This document shows, one piece after another, positions 1 through 8,409 of a stretch of 64,000 nt of DNA. Both the position numbers and the translations under genes were made by a program. This stretch comes from Flavobacterium luteolum (GTDB lineage: Bacteria; Bacteroidota; Bacteroidia; Flavobacteriales; Flavobacteriaceae). The notes beneath the pieces were generated by a model. That model was not told where the DNA came from, searched no databases, and worked only from the letters and a program-made list of their open reading frames with translations. Each line of letters opens with the position of its first letter. Within the stretch, counting starts at the first letter, position 1. The DNA is taken from NCBI RefSeq assembly GCF_027111275.1, contig NZ_CP114286.1, positions 186,001 through 250,000 of the forward strand. Direction: 5' to 3'.

Positions 1-327
1 TTTACTAATAAATCTTTCATGCTTATATATTGTTAAATTAAGTCACAAAAATAAAAGTTTGTGTGATAGTTACAACAATTTTGCTGTTAAATTTAATGCA
101 GTTTTTCATTCATTTTCTTCACAATAAATTGACTTTAGTTTTTCATAAAACATCAATAAACACAACGAACTAACAATCAAGTATTTATTCTTAAAATATT
201 TCTATTATTGTCATTCTAATACTTTCTATAAAGTATGCCACGCAAACAATTTTAATCTAAAAACAGGCCCAAAAACAAATCTATTTGTTAATTTTTTTGT
301 GGAGAAACTCCCTTAAAAAGGAAAAAA
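1..327. other. AT-rich stretch without a recognisable gene
   Basis: No open frame with coding character, RNA gene or strong hairpin is visible. It lies downstream (minus sense) of the decayed GH28-like gene that ends at 328. Confidence 0.5.
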
Positions 328-604
328 TTACTCCATCAGAGTCTTATTAAGGTAGACATTCTTTAAAATAAGCCCATCTATAATACTCTTATCTATCTTA
401 GTTTTTGACGATTCTATAGTTAAGTTTTCAAATCTAAAATTGCTTAATCGCACATTTGGATCTCTTCTACTCTTTAAAATTTAGTGTATTTAATATCAAT
501 ATTTCTAAAAACTAGCCAAAGCAGGATAAACATACACCTTTTGTTGCGAAAAAGTGAAGCTCAACCCACCTAAAAAAAACCAAAACAATAAGAAATTTTC
601 TCAT
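328..604 (-). pseudogene. Decayed GH28-like beta-helix pectinase remnant
   Basis: Three fragments of a secreted protein are readable on the minus strand. From the ATG at 602-604 comes a signal peptide (MRKFLIVLVF...) that breaks in a run of eight T at 572-579; with seven T it would continue as GGLSFTFSQQKVYVYPA. Then LVFRNIDIKYTKF appears in another frame (about 483-522). After a further shift a C-terminal piece contains LSNFRFENLTIES and ends DGLILKNVYLNKTLME before a stop at 328-330. The repeated 'N-hydrophobic-x-N' rungs and the VYPA start resemble Bacteroidota GH28 proteins. Most of the catalytic middle is gone. It starts 28 nt after the DUF4861 gene, so it was probably in the same operon. 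The family assignment is an inference from short fragments. Confidence 0.6.
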
Positions 605-631
605 CTGTACGGCGGATCTATCGTTTCAAAA

Positions 632-1921
632 CTATTTTAATTCAACTTTTACTTTTGCAGAAAGTTGTTTGGCTAAATTTGTTACATAGTTTGTAAAAAA
701 AGCCGAATCATTAAAGCCTTTATCTGCACTCAATTCCCAAGCTGCAATAGCATAATAGCTGATTTCTTTATTGTTTTCAACTTTTAGTTTTGCCAAATAA
801 GAATCTGTTAGCTGCCCTGTTTTTGGAGCTTCAATATAACCTTGGTAGATTTTTGCCGGAACTAAAATAGCTGTTCCTAAAATCCATTGACGCTCGTAAG
901 TCAGATAATCATGCTGAATTAAACAAACCCAATCTCCCGCTTCAATAACCTGAAGCGGTTTTTTATTGTTTAAATTAGAAATTGCGGCCAAAAAAGTTTC
1001 ATTTCCTTTAATGCCGTTTATAGAAACGGTATTTTTATAACCATATATTCCAGGCCAGATCGAAGTCGTTTCTTGCACCTGATACAAATTTGCAGAAGCA
1101 TTCCAGTTTTGATAGTGATAGCTCAAAACAGAATTTACAGGACCTTCTGTTACAATTTTAAAAGTTGTCTTTTCTACATTATTGATGGTATCATTTCCTA
1201 AAATTCCGAGTCTGTTTATTTTATTATCAATCAGCAAGGCATAACCTCCTAATCCTACAGAATTTCCAACAGGAAAAATATCTCTTCCCCAATCGTACAT
1301 TACATGATAATTATCTTCAACCGCACCTTTACTATTTATTCCAACATTTTCTGGAGTTATTCCTGGAAGTTTTTTTCCGAAAACATCTTTCGAATTTCTT
1401 CCGTCCAAATAATGTCTAAAACCGACTTTGTCATTTTCCCAAGTTGGTCCATCTGTTTGGTATTTTTGATAGCCCAATTTTTTATGAACCTGATCTGCCA
1501 TTAATACTTCTTGTGTATCTGGATGAACTGGAAGATTTTTCCCTTCTCTTTTTCCAAAACGAACACTTGTCTTTATGATAAACTTCGGATCTATTTCTGA
1601 CCATTTTAATAAAACATCTTTTTTCTCGCCAGGTAAAAAATCAGACGTAAAGAAAAGTTCATCCCATTTTCCATCGCCGTTAAGGTCATTGGTCTGCGCT
1701 GGAATGGTATCGTTTTTATGAATCAAAATTGGATAAGTTCCTTTTATAGCATTTTCTCCAATATCACCTCTTTTAATAGAAATTGATTTTTGAGTCAATG
1801 CCACCGAGCTCTCGTTTTTTAAAATAATTGTCTTTTCTGATATATTTTGAGAGACTTTACAGCTTGTCAACAAGACTGTAGTTAAAGCAAATGGAAGATA
1901 AAATAATACTCTTTTTTTCAT
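632..1921 (-). CDS. DUF4861 family lipoprotein
   Basis: 429 aa. The N-terminus (MKKRVLFYLPFALTTVLLTSC) is a lipoprotein signal with a lipobox Cys near residue 21, so a periplasmic or outer-membrane location is expected. The body matches the DUF4861 protein encoded at 13872-14837: both have a W-E-N-D/N-(K/R)-(V/I)-G-(F/Y)-R block, a Y-L-D-x-R-N block followed by 'D-(V/I)-F-G-K-K', an 'S/Y-H-x-M-(Y/S)-D-W-G' block and a late 'A-A/G-W-E' block. DUF4861 proteins recur in pectin utilisation loci; their biochemical role is not established to my knowledge. This copy is longer at the N-terminus and lies apart from the main cluster, followed by a decayed GH28-like gene. Confidence 0.8.
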   Translation of the reverse strand: MKKRVLFYLPFALTTVLLTSCKVSQNISEKTIILKNESSVALTQKSISIKRGDIGENAIKGTYPILIHKNDTIPAQTNDLNGDGKWDELFFTSDFLPGEKKDVLLKWSEIDPKFIIKTSVRFGKREGKNLPVHPDTQEVLMADQVHKKLGYQKYQTDGPTWENDKVGFRHYLDGRNSKDVFGKKLPGITPENVGINSKGAVEDNYHVMYDWGRDIFPVGNSVGLGGYALLIDNKINRLGILGNDTINNVEKTTFKIVTEGPVNSVLSYHYQNWNASANLYQVQETTSIWPGIYGYKNTVSINGIKGNETFLAAISNLNNKKPLQVIEAGDWVCLIQHDYLTYERQWILGTAILVPAKIYQGYIEAPKTGQLTDSYLAKLKVENNKEISYYAIAAWELSADKGFNDSAFFTNYVTNLAKQLSAKVKVELK

Positions 1922-2014
1922 TCTTTCTTATTCTTTATTTTTTCAGAACAATTTAAGAGTTTTAATTGTTACAATAACACTTAAAATAAAAAACTTTGTT
2001 TTAAGAATTTTCAG

Positions 2015-2055
2015 AAATAAAAAAGCAGGATAATGAATAGCATTTATCCTGCTTT
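2015..2055 (-). terminator. Rho-independent terminator
   Basis: Twelve-base perfect stem (AAAGCAGGATAA at 2022-2033, complement at 2044-2055) followed on the minus strand by a U-rich tract. It sits just past the stop of the 146-aa gene and separates it from the DUF4861 gene. Confidence 0.8.
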
Positions 2056-2102
2056 AAAAGCATCATTTTTAGCCAAAATGTGCTTATGAAAAAATTAAAA
2101 AA

Positions 2103-2543
2103 TCACATTAAAAAATACATGGCTTTGTAGTAATCGTGAAACTTTTTCTGAGAAATCTTTTGGTGCAAAAAAGTTTTTTTAACCTCTTTAACCCCCAATT
2201 TGCTGTCAAAAAATGTTTTTAGCTCACTTAAAATTTCGGGTCTCGTTTTAGATTCATCAAACAAAATAAAGTTATTTGCTCCTTCTAAAAATGATAAACT
2301 TTTATAAAAATTTAAATTAAATAAGTAAACCAAAATATTAGATCCTTTTTTCTCTTTTGCTAAAAAATTGAGCAATTCGCTATGATTGTGTATTACAAAA
2401 ACAATACGGTCAAATTCTTTGGTTGTTGCTTCGTCAAAAAAAGGGCGTTCTATAAAATCGAACTCTTCTTTAAATCTTCTTTTGAACATTTTTAAAAAAA
2501 CACCTTTGCTATCTAGCACTAAAACTTTTTCATTCTCCATCAT
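2103..2543 (-). CDS. Hypothetical protein, degenerate receiver-like fold
   Basis: 146 aa, no signal peptide. The N-terminal 110 residues have the hydrophobic-strand pattern of a CheY-type receiver: KVLVLDS, DRIVFVIHN, NILVYLFN and NNFILFD fall where beta-1, 3, 4 and 5 would be. The usual phosphoacceptor Asp and acidic pocket are not obvious, so if it is a receiver it is a degenerate one. A basic tail (about 115-146) follows. Two starts lie one codon apart (2543, 2540). It is followed by its own terminator and sits between the two parts of the pectin locus with no visible link to it. The fold is inferred from pattern only. Confidence 0.6.
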   Translation of the reverse strand: MMENEKVLVLDSKGVFLKMFKRRFKEEFDFIERPFFDEATTKEFDRIVFVIHNHSELLNFLAKEKKGSNILVYLFNLNFYKSLSFLEGANNFILFDESKTRPEILSELKTFFDSKLGVKEVKKTFLHQKISQKKFHDYYKAMYFLM

Positions 2544-2629
2544 TCAATTTTTAAAACATACAAACATAAATCAGCAGATAATAAACAAATACCCTAATAA
2601 GTCAAAAAAAGGATATAATAAGGTATTTT

Positions 2630-3181
2630 TTAAACTTTTATGATATGAGTAACATTATTCTCGACAAAAGCCAACAACTCCTCCATTTTTCTGCAGTCAT
2701 AATCTTTTCTAGAAATAGTAATGATATAATTGTTCTGCCCTATTATATAAAGGAATAAAAAATTCTTAGTCAAGATAGCTTTCTCTATTGTTGTCCATTT
2801 ATGGGTTAACTGCCCTAAGGGAAACCTAATACATACTTTAGAATCTGTAAATATAAATTTATATCTATTGTTCAATTTTCGAAATTTGACGAATCTTTTT
2901 GCTAATTGAAAGGCCGCTTTTGAAATGGCATCAATAAATGAATTTTCAATTACGACAAAAAATACAATTATCGCTAAACTTCTTATCAGCCAAAGAAAAA
3001 AATCTGCCTCAAGATTAATGTGAGAGAAATCAAAAAAAATTATAAATAATAAAATCAATATTGAAATAAAAACAATACGGTCTTTAAACAAATGTTCAAA
3101 ATACATTTTGTTCAGTTTTCTTATCTCAGAAAGGTGCAATTGAAACTCTAAAGAAAAATTTGAAGAATTCATAATATTCAT
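2630..3181 (-). CDS. YcxB-like membrane protein
   Basis: 183 aa. Two strongly hydrophobic segments (about residues 34-50 and 64-84) are followed by a soluble domain whose pattern (NRYKFIFTDSKVCIRFPLG, then W-T-T-I-E-K, then LFLYIIGQNNYIITISRKDY) is that of the YcxB-like family (PF14317 as I recall it). The family's role is unknown. An alternative in-frame Met lies three codons in (3172). The gene is followed by 86 nt and then the 146-aa gene on the same strand; the two may be co-transcribed. Confidence 0.65.
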   Translation of the reverse strand: MNIMNSSNFSLEFQLHLSEIRKLNKMYFEHLFKDRIVFISILILLFIIFFDFSHINLEADFFLWLIRSLAIIVFFVVIENSFIDAISKAAFQLAKRFVKFRKLNNRYKFIFTDSKVCIRFPLGQLTHKWTTIEKAILTKNFLFLYIIGQNNYIITISRKDYDCRKMEELLAFVENNVTHIIKV

Positions 3182-3888
3182 TTGGGATTTTATCTAATCA
3201 CCAAAATTAGACTTATGCTCCCTATCTCTAGTAACGCTTTAGGTTTTATAACTATCAAAATAGGACTTAAATTTTTCTTTTAGATTTTTTAATTAAGAAA
3301 AAAGAAAAAATAAGGCTTTTTTACTATAAAAATTTTAATGTTAAAAAAATTTTCATGAAAATAAAACTTTATTACCGGATGAATATTTTACTTCTGTGTA
3401 ATTTCATAAATAGTGTATGAATAGTTTGAGGTTGCCCATGTAGATGTTGTCGGGCCAATTTTATCACTTACTATATTCAATCTTAAGCTGCTATACATTC
3501 TAACAAGTTAATGAATACACATAAAAGCACTCACTATTTAACAAATACAAAAAGTGAATTGCAAGTTGAAAAATATTAAATATAAATCATTAATTGTGAA
3601 AGTCTGTTGCTTTTGGTCTTAATTTAAAACGCTCAAAAAAAAAGGAGAAAATTAAAAATTTTCTCCTTTGCGTATGGCATGTAAAAAATGCAAAAAGTAA
3701 TCAAAAAAATTTACAGCGAGATTACTATTTACTATTGCAAATATCTTATTTCAAAAATACTTTTATAGCTCGTAAAAGTTTTTAAAATGACACTATAAGA
3801 CAAAATTAATTCTAACTTGTGAGTTGCTATCAAAGAACACATAATTCCCTTATCAGCTCCTTTTCTAATATTTAAAGGTTGTTTCGAA
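3182..3888. other. Long AT-rich intergenic region
   Basis: 707 bp with no convincing gene on either strand. The only clear structure is the hairpin at 3641-3669. The region marks the left boundary of the main pectin cluster. Confidence 0.6.
3635..3669 (-). terminator. Terminator hairpin downstream of the pectin gene cluster
   Basis: A perfect 13-bp stem (3641-3653 with 3657-3669) around a 3-nt loop, with a run of A on the plus strand (3635-3640) that becomes a U-tract in minus-strand RNA. It lies about 220 nt after the stop of the last cluster gene. Confidence 0.7.
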
Positions 3889-4635
3889 TTAAAGTTTAAT
3901 TCCGTTTTTAAGATTCTTTAACGAAGCATCTTTTGAGAGTTTAATTTGATTAATTACAATTTCAGCAATTTTATTTGCTCCTAATAATGAAAGGTGCGTA
4001 TCGTCGGCTTTATCTTTATCATAAAAGGCATTTTCTCCTGCTTTGAAATGAAGATGAAGCTGTTTTGATTTTTCTGGTCCATAAGACTGCTCCAATAATT
4101 CGGTATAATACTCCAAATCTATAAAAGGCACATTGTACTCTTGTGCAACCAATCGGGTTTCTAAAGGATAATCGCCATGTGTTGGCACTAAAACTCCTTT
4201 TTCGTTAAAATTACGTCTACTTATAGAAGTTAATAATATCGGAATAGCGCCTTTTTCTCTACTTTCTTTTACAAAACGAATCAGGTTGTATCTGTAGGCC
4301 GTATGTGGATTGGTATAGCGCGACGAATCTTCTATTTTTTCGTCATTATGTCCAAATTCTATAAAGACATAATCACCTTTTTTAAGTTTGTTGTAAACAG
4401 AATCCCAGCGTTTTTCATTGATGAAGCTTCTGGTGCTTCGTCCGTTTACGGCTTTATTGATTACGGTTATATTTTCTTTGAAAAAAGGCTGCAATACTTG
4501 AGCCCATCCATGTTCTGGATTTTTTTCGGGGTCTTTTTTATTAGCCATTGTAGAATCTCCAATGCAATATAGGGTTGTTTTTTGTGCGAAACCTATCGTG
4601 GTGATCAGGAGTGTTAGGATGATATATTTTTTCAT
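3889..4635 (-). CDS. Rhamnogalacturonan acetylesterase-like SGNH hydrolase (CE12 type)
   Basis: 248 aa, with a Sec signal peptide ending near AQ (residue 18). SGNH blocks are present in order: GDST with nucleophile Ser28, N-G-R-S near 64-67, G-H-N-D at 95-98, and D-D-T-H at 211-214 giving the catalytic Asp212/His214. This arrangement and length match YesT/RhgT-type esterases that remove acetyl groups from the rhamnogalacturonan or pectin backbone, which opens it to lyases and hydrolases. It is the last gene of the minus-strand pectin cluster, separated from the GH28 gene by a 293-bp repeat-filled gap, so it may be expressed separately. The acetyl-pectin substrate is inferred from context. Confidence 0.85.
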   Translation of the reverse strand: MKKYIILTLLITTIGFAQKTTLYCIGDSTMANKKDPEKNPEHGWAQVLQPFFKENITVINKAVNGRSTRSFINEKRWDSVYNKLKKGDYVFIEFGHNDEKIEDSSRYTNPHTAYRYNLIRFVKESREKGAIPILLTSISRRNFNEKGVLVPTHGDYPLETRLVAQEYNVPFIDLEYYTELLEQSYGPEKSKQLHLHFKAGENAFYDKDKADDTHLSLLGANKIAEIVINQIKLSKDASLKNLKNGIKL

Positions 4636-4662
4636 TTTCTTTTATTTTTTTACTGTTTAGTT

Positions 4663-4928
4663 TTTTTTTTACCGCAAAGTTTTTTTTACCGCAAAGTGCG
4701 CTAAGGATACGCAATCCCGATAGCTATCGGGAACAAAGGTTTAGTAAATAAATAAAAGCTTTGTGTCCTCTTTGACAGAGAAAAATTTTGCTCCCGATAG
4801 CTATCGGGATTGCATTTTCTTTATGTACTTTGCGCTAGAAATTAATTGCAAAATAGACGCACTGCGGTGCGTCTCTACAAAAAACCTTTGAACCTTTGTT
4901 GCTCAAAACTTTTGAACCTTTGTAAAAA
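4663..4928. repeat. Cluster of dispersed Flavobacterium-type palindromic repeats
   Basis: Contains two copies of the palindrome TCCCGATAGCTATCGGGA (4715-4732 and 4792-4809), two 'ACCGCAAAG' units, a 20-nt hairpin AGACGCACTGCGGTGCGTCT (4855-4874) and CTTTGAACCTTTG units. The same elements recur elsewhere in the window. No gene is present. Confidence 0.8.
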
Positions 4929-6278
4929 CTAATGTTTTGAAACTGCTGTAGGCACTGTTGCTCTTTTACCTATAAACACATCTGTCATCAAGACGTTTTC
5001 TGCATTTTCGTTTGACAGGGCGTTTTTCGCTTCTTTGATTTCTATGTTTTTTAATGATATATTCTTGATTTTTTTGTCTGCAAATCCCTGAATTACTATT
5101 CCAGATTCAGATGCTTTGTTACAGGTGATATTGGAGAAATATACATTCGATATATCTGACTGGTAACCTTTTCCTTCTCCATGATAATTTGCCGTAATAT
5201 AAAGACAATCTTCTACTTGGTCTAACTGAATATTATTAACAAATATATTTTTAATATAACCACCGCGATCGGCATTGGTTTTTAGATAAATGCCTCGTTT
5301 TAAATAACCTGCCGTTTTACAATTTTCTACAAAGACATTCTGAACGCCTGCCGACATTTCGCTGCCAATTACTACTCCATGAAGTCCTTTAAAATTGCAA
5401 TTACGTATCACGATATTTTCGCTTGGTGTTGCTGTATTGGATCTTCCTTCATGATCTCTTCCTGCTTTTATGGCTACATTATCGTCTCCGTTGTCAAAAG
5501 TGACATTTTCTATTAAAACGTTTTTTGAGTATTCGGGATCGATTCCGTCATTGTTATGATTTAGCGATTTATAGCTTATTCCGCGAATGGTTATACTTTG
5601 TGATTTTAATAAATGTAAACACCAAAACGGCGAATTCTCTATTCGGACATTCTCTACTAATATGTTCTTACAGTTTAAAAACTGGATCATTTGCGGTCTT
5701 AAGAAATAACCTTCTCCAAATTTTCTTTCTTCGATTGGAGTGCTATTATGATTCATTTCGCGGCTACGGTTTTTGCCTTCGTTTTCTTTTGCTTTAAAGG
5801 TTTTCCAAATTTTCCCGCCTTCTCCATCAATAGTTCCTTCTCCTGAAATAGCAATATTGGTACAGTTATTAGCATAAATTAACGGACTGTAATTGTAAAG
5901 CATCGTGCCTTCCCAGCTTGTTAAAACCATCGGGAGATAATCTTTTGGATTGTCGCTGAATTTTATTTTGGCTCCTTTTTCTATCTTCAAATTGACATTG
6001 CTCACAAAATGAATTGGTCCGTTTATTTTATAGATTCCTTTTGGTACAATAATAGTTCCGCCATTGTTCTTCTTGCACAATGCCATTGCTTTGTCAAAGG
6101 CCTTTTTATTATCAGTAATAGAATCGCTTTTTGCTCCCAGTTTTAAAATATTTATCTGATAAGCAGGTACTGTCGGAAGCTGAATATTGTTTACAATAGC
6201 ATCTACTTTTGCCGATGGAAAATCTCCGTTTTGTGCAAAACAAGCGCTGGAAAGAAGTATTAAGAGTAGATATTTCAT
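4929..6278 (-). CDS. GH28 family polygalacturonase-like enzyme
   Basis: 449 aa, with a Sec signal peptide (cleavage near Ala15-Gln16). It is a right-handed parallel beta-helix. GH28 landmarks are present: NNDGIDPEYS (242-251, catalytic Asp244), GDDNVAIKAGRD (264-275), then LHGVVIGSE (299-307) and YLKTN (331-335). Compared with the other GH28 in this cluster (GHGGVVIGSE, RIKTN), the His is shifted one position and the Arg of the RIK motif is Tyr331. Substrate specificity may therefore differ from a plain polygalacturonase; GH28 also covers rhamnogalacturonan-active and exo-acting enzymes. It probably acts in the periplasm on oligogalacturonides. It lies 126 bp after the PL10-CE8 gene. Confidence 0.88.
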   Translation of the reverse strand: MKYLLLILLSSACFAQNGDFPSAKVDAIVNNIQLPTVPAYQINILKLGAKSDSITDNKKAFDKAMALCKKNNGGTIIVPKGIYKINGPIHFVSNVNLKIEKGAKIKFSDNPKDYLPMVLTSWEGTMLYNYSPLIYANNCTNIAISGEGTIDGEGGKIWKTFKAKENEGKNRSREMNHNSTPIEERKFGEGYFLRPQMIQFLNCKNILVENVRIENSPFWCLHLLKSQSITIRGISYKSLNHNNDGIDPEYSKNVLIENVTFDNGDDNVAIKAGRDHEGRSNTATPSENIVIRNCNFKGLHGVVIGSEMSAGVQNVFVENCKTAGYLKRGIYLKTNADRGGYIKNIFVNNIQLDQVEDCLYITANYHGEGKGYQSDISNVYFSNITCNKASESGIVIQGFADKKIKNISLKNIEIKEAKNALSNENAENVLMTDVFIGKRATVPTAVSKH

Positions 6279-6305
6279 TTTTTTAGGTTCTGAGGTTCTA
6301 AGATT

Positions 6306-6395
6306 CTAAGGTTCTGAGGTTTTCTTTAGAGCTGTACTATACTTCTTTTTAAATTTAGTAAAGAAACTTAGTGTCTTAGCACCTCAGAACCTTAG
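6306..6395. repeat. Inverted repeat of CTAAGGTTCTGAGGT
   Basis: 15-bp perfect arms at 6306-6320 and 6381-6395 in the gap between the GH28 and PL10-CE8 genes. Related 'CCTTAG/CCTCAG' strings recur at about 23810-23840 and 43145-43180, so this is a dispersed family rather than a local regulatory site. Confidence 0.7.
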
Positions 6396-6404
6396 TCCTT
6401 TTTA

Positions 6405-8402
6405 TTAAAAATACCAATTAGGCACTTTATCTTTAAGAATATTTTCTATAGCATACTGCCCTGCTTCTTTCTTGGAAAGCTGATGCGACCATTTTACTCT
6501 TTTTGCAGGCTGAAACCCTTCGCCAGTGCAATTGTATTCGGCATAAAAAGATTTTTTTTCTGCTTCTGGTTTAGACCAGTTTTCCCAGCCTTCAGCTTTA
6601 ATCTGGCTTCCCATTTCGCAGTTTATAAAAACCGTTTTGGCATAAATACGCCACGGTCTTCCTAAATAAACGTCTTTTGCATCTTGATTTGCTGTGAGTT
6701 TGCAGTTTTTAAAAACGAATCCGAAAGGAGTTCCTTCTGGAGTTGAAGCTGCTGTGATATAGGAACTTTTAATACTGTGGATAGTACAGTTTTCGAATAA
6801 AGCAGTTGCGCCTCCAAAAATAAAATCGGTTGTTCCTTCTATGTAACAGTCTTTAAAATATTGTTTGGCCTCTTTTCCAGATAGATATAATGTATCCTGA
6901 TTTCCTAGAAGATTGCAGTTTACTATTTTGGTACGATTTGCTGTAACTGACAATGCAATAGCTTGTCCGCGTTCTCCTGAAGTATTTTTAATAGTTAAGT
7001 TTGATGCCGAAAAATCGTCTCCTTCAACCAAAAGTGTATAGGTATAAAAGGTACTATTTCTTCCGAGTCCGATTTTTGAAAAATTATCGTCAAAAGTAAT
7101 AATCGTATTTTCTTTGCTTTCTCCTTGTAAAACGACATTAGTATTCCATTCTGGAATTCGGACTTTCTCGTTGTATGTCCCGTTTTTTACGAATATCGTC
7201 ACTTTCTCGTACGGAAAAGCTGGAGTTGCGTAAACGGCATCTTGAATTTTGGTATAATCTCCAGAACCGTCTTGTGCTACAGTAATGTAATTGACATTTT
7301 TCTTTTCGGCAGCACCTACTTTAGTTCCATTTTTAACTGCCCAATCTGGAAATTTTTTCAAAACTTCCTGTGGAGCATCTGAATACCAAGAGTAGCCATT
7401 TCTTCTTTCTGATCCAATTTGGTCTAATGATTTTTTCTTGATTCCGTCACGATCACAAAAGAAAGGTTCATTGGTTTCCAAATCTATAAATCTCGCCCAG
7501 ATTGGTTTGGCATTTGTTGTTGGAATCATTTTTTTATCTACAATTTTTCCAGCATCATTTAAAACTCTTTTTTCTTCTAAATTGGTGATTTTTGTTTTTT
7601 CAAACCAAGCCACAGCGCTTTTTACAGCAGTAACTATTTCTGGAGAAGGTTTGTCTAAAGACATTAAAAGCAATACAATTTTGGCCGATTCATAACCGCT
7701 TAGCGAGGCTAATTCAAAAGCTCTTGCATTTGCAGGAGCCAGCGTAACTTCGTCATGCTGCGCACACCATGCAGTTAAAACTCCATTTTGTTTATATTGT
7801 GTTTTTAAAATACAGTCGATTCCTTTATCAAAAGCTTTTTTACATTTTTCTACAACTTCTTTTGATGGTTTAATGCTATAATAATCCGAATCGTCTGCTA
7901 CGGCTTTTATGACATTCATAATATTAACCATCGAATCGTCATTGTATGTAATATGGGCATAATAGCCTTTTTTTAACGGATAAAACTGTGGCCATCCTCC
8001 ATTTGCATATTGAGCTTCTAACAAATAATTTAATCCTTTTAAGAAAGATTCCTTGTAACGTTCGTCTTTAACCTGAGCGTACATTCTAGACATAAAAAGC
8101 ATTTCTTGACAGGTTGCTCCATTGTCTGTAGTGGTTTCTAGGGCCGTTTTTTTGAGTGCAATTAAATCTGTTTTCTGCTTCTCGGTCAATTCATCCTGCA
8201 TCTGAATATTTTTGGGCCAGCCTCCAATGTCTCTTTGATAGAGCAATACATTTTCGGCTATTCTTTTGGCATCTGCTGTTACAAACCAAGCGGCATCACT
8301 CTTACGAATAATATCAGGCCATCTTTTGTAGGTGTTTTGAGCATTTACAGCAAAACTGCAAAGGCATAAAAAAAGTATTATTTGTTTTTTAAAATGCATC
8401 AT
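6405..8402 (-). CDS. Bifunctional pectate lyase (PL10) - pectin methylesterase (CE8)
   Basis: 665 aa, with a signal peptide ending near residue 21. Residues about 27-360 are a PL10 (PelA-type) pectate lyase: RDIGGWPKNIQM (57-68), ANGGWPQFYPL (133-143), YNDDSM (153-158) and the Arg-rich RRNGYSWYSD (333-342). Residues about 371-663 are a CE8 methylesterase with GQAIAL (Gln480), NQDTLY (Gln502, Asp503), TTDFIFGGA (Asp526) and GRPW (Arg582), the complete active-site set. The esterase would strip methyl groups so that the lyase can cleave the exposed homogalacturonan. A pair of Met codons makes the start uncertain by one residue. It follows the GH43 gene by 7 nt, so the two are co-translated from one message. 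Confidence 0.93.
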   Translation of the reverse strand: MMHFKKQIILFLCLCSFAVNAQNTYKRWPDIIRKSDAAWFVTADAKRIAENVLLYQRDIGGWPKNIQMQDELTEKQKTDLIALKKTALETTTDNGATCQEMLFMSRMYAQVKDERYKESFLKGLNYLLEAQYANGGWPQFYPLKKGYYAHITYNDDSMVNIMNVIKAVADDSDYYSIKPSKEVVEKCKKAFDKGIDCILKTQYKQNGVLTAWCAQHDEVTLAPANARAFELASLSGYESAKIVLLLMSLDKPSPEIVTAVKSAVAWFEKTKITNLEEKRVLNDAGKIVDKKMIPTTNAKPIWARFIDLETNEPFFCDRDGIKKKSLDQIGSERRNGYSWYSDAPQEVLKKFPDWAVKNGTKVGAAEKKNVNYITVAQDGSGDYTKIQDAVYATPAFPYEKVTIFVKNGTYNEKVRIPEWNTNVVLQGESKENTIITFDDNFSKIGLGRNSTFYTYTLLVEGDDFSASNLTIKNTSGERGQAIALSVTANRTKIVNCNLLGNQDTLYLSGKEAKQYFKDCYIEGTTDFIFGGATALFENCTIHSIKSSYITAASTPEGTPFGFVFKNCKLTANQDAKDVYLGRPWRIYAKTVFINCEMGSQIKAEGWENWSKPEAEKKSFYAEYNCTGEGFQPAKRVKWSHQLSKKEAGQYAIENILKDKVPNWYF

Positions 8403-8409
8403 TTCCTTC

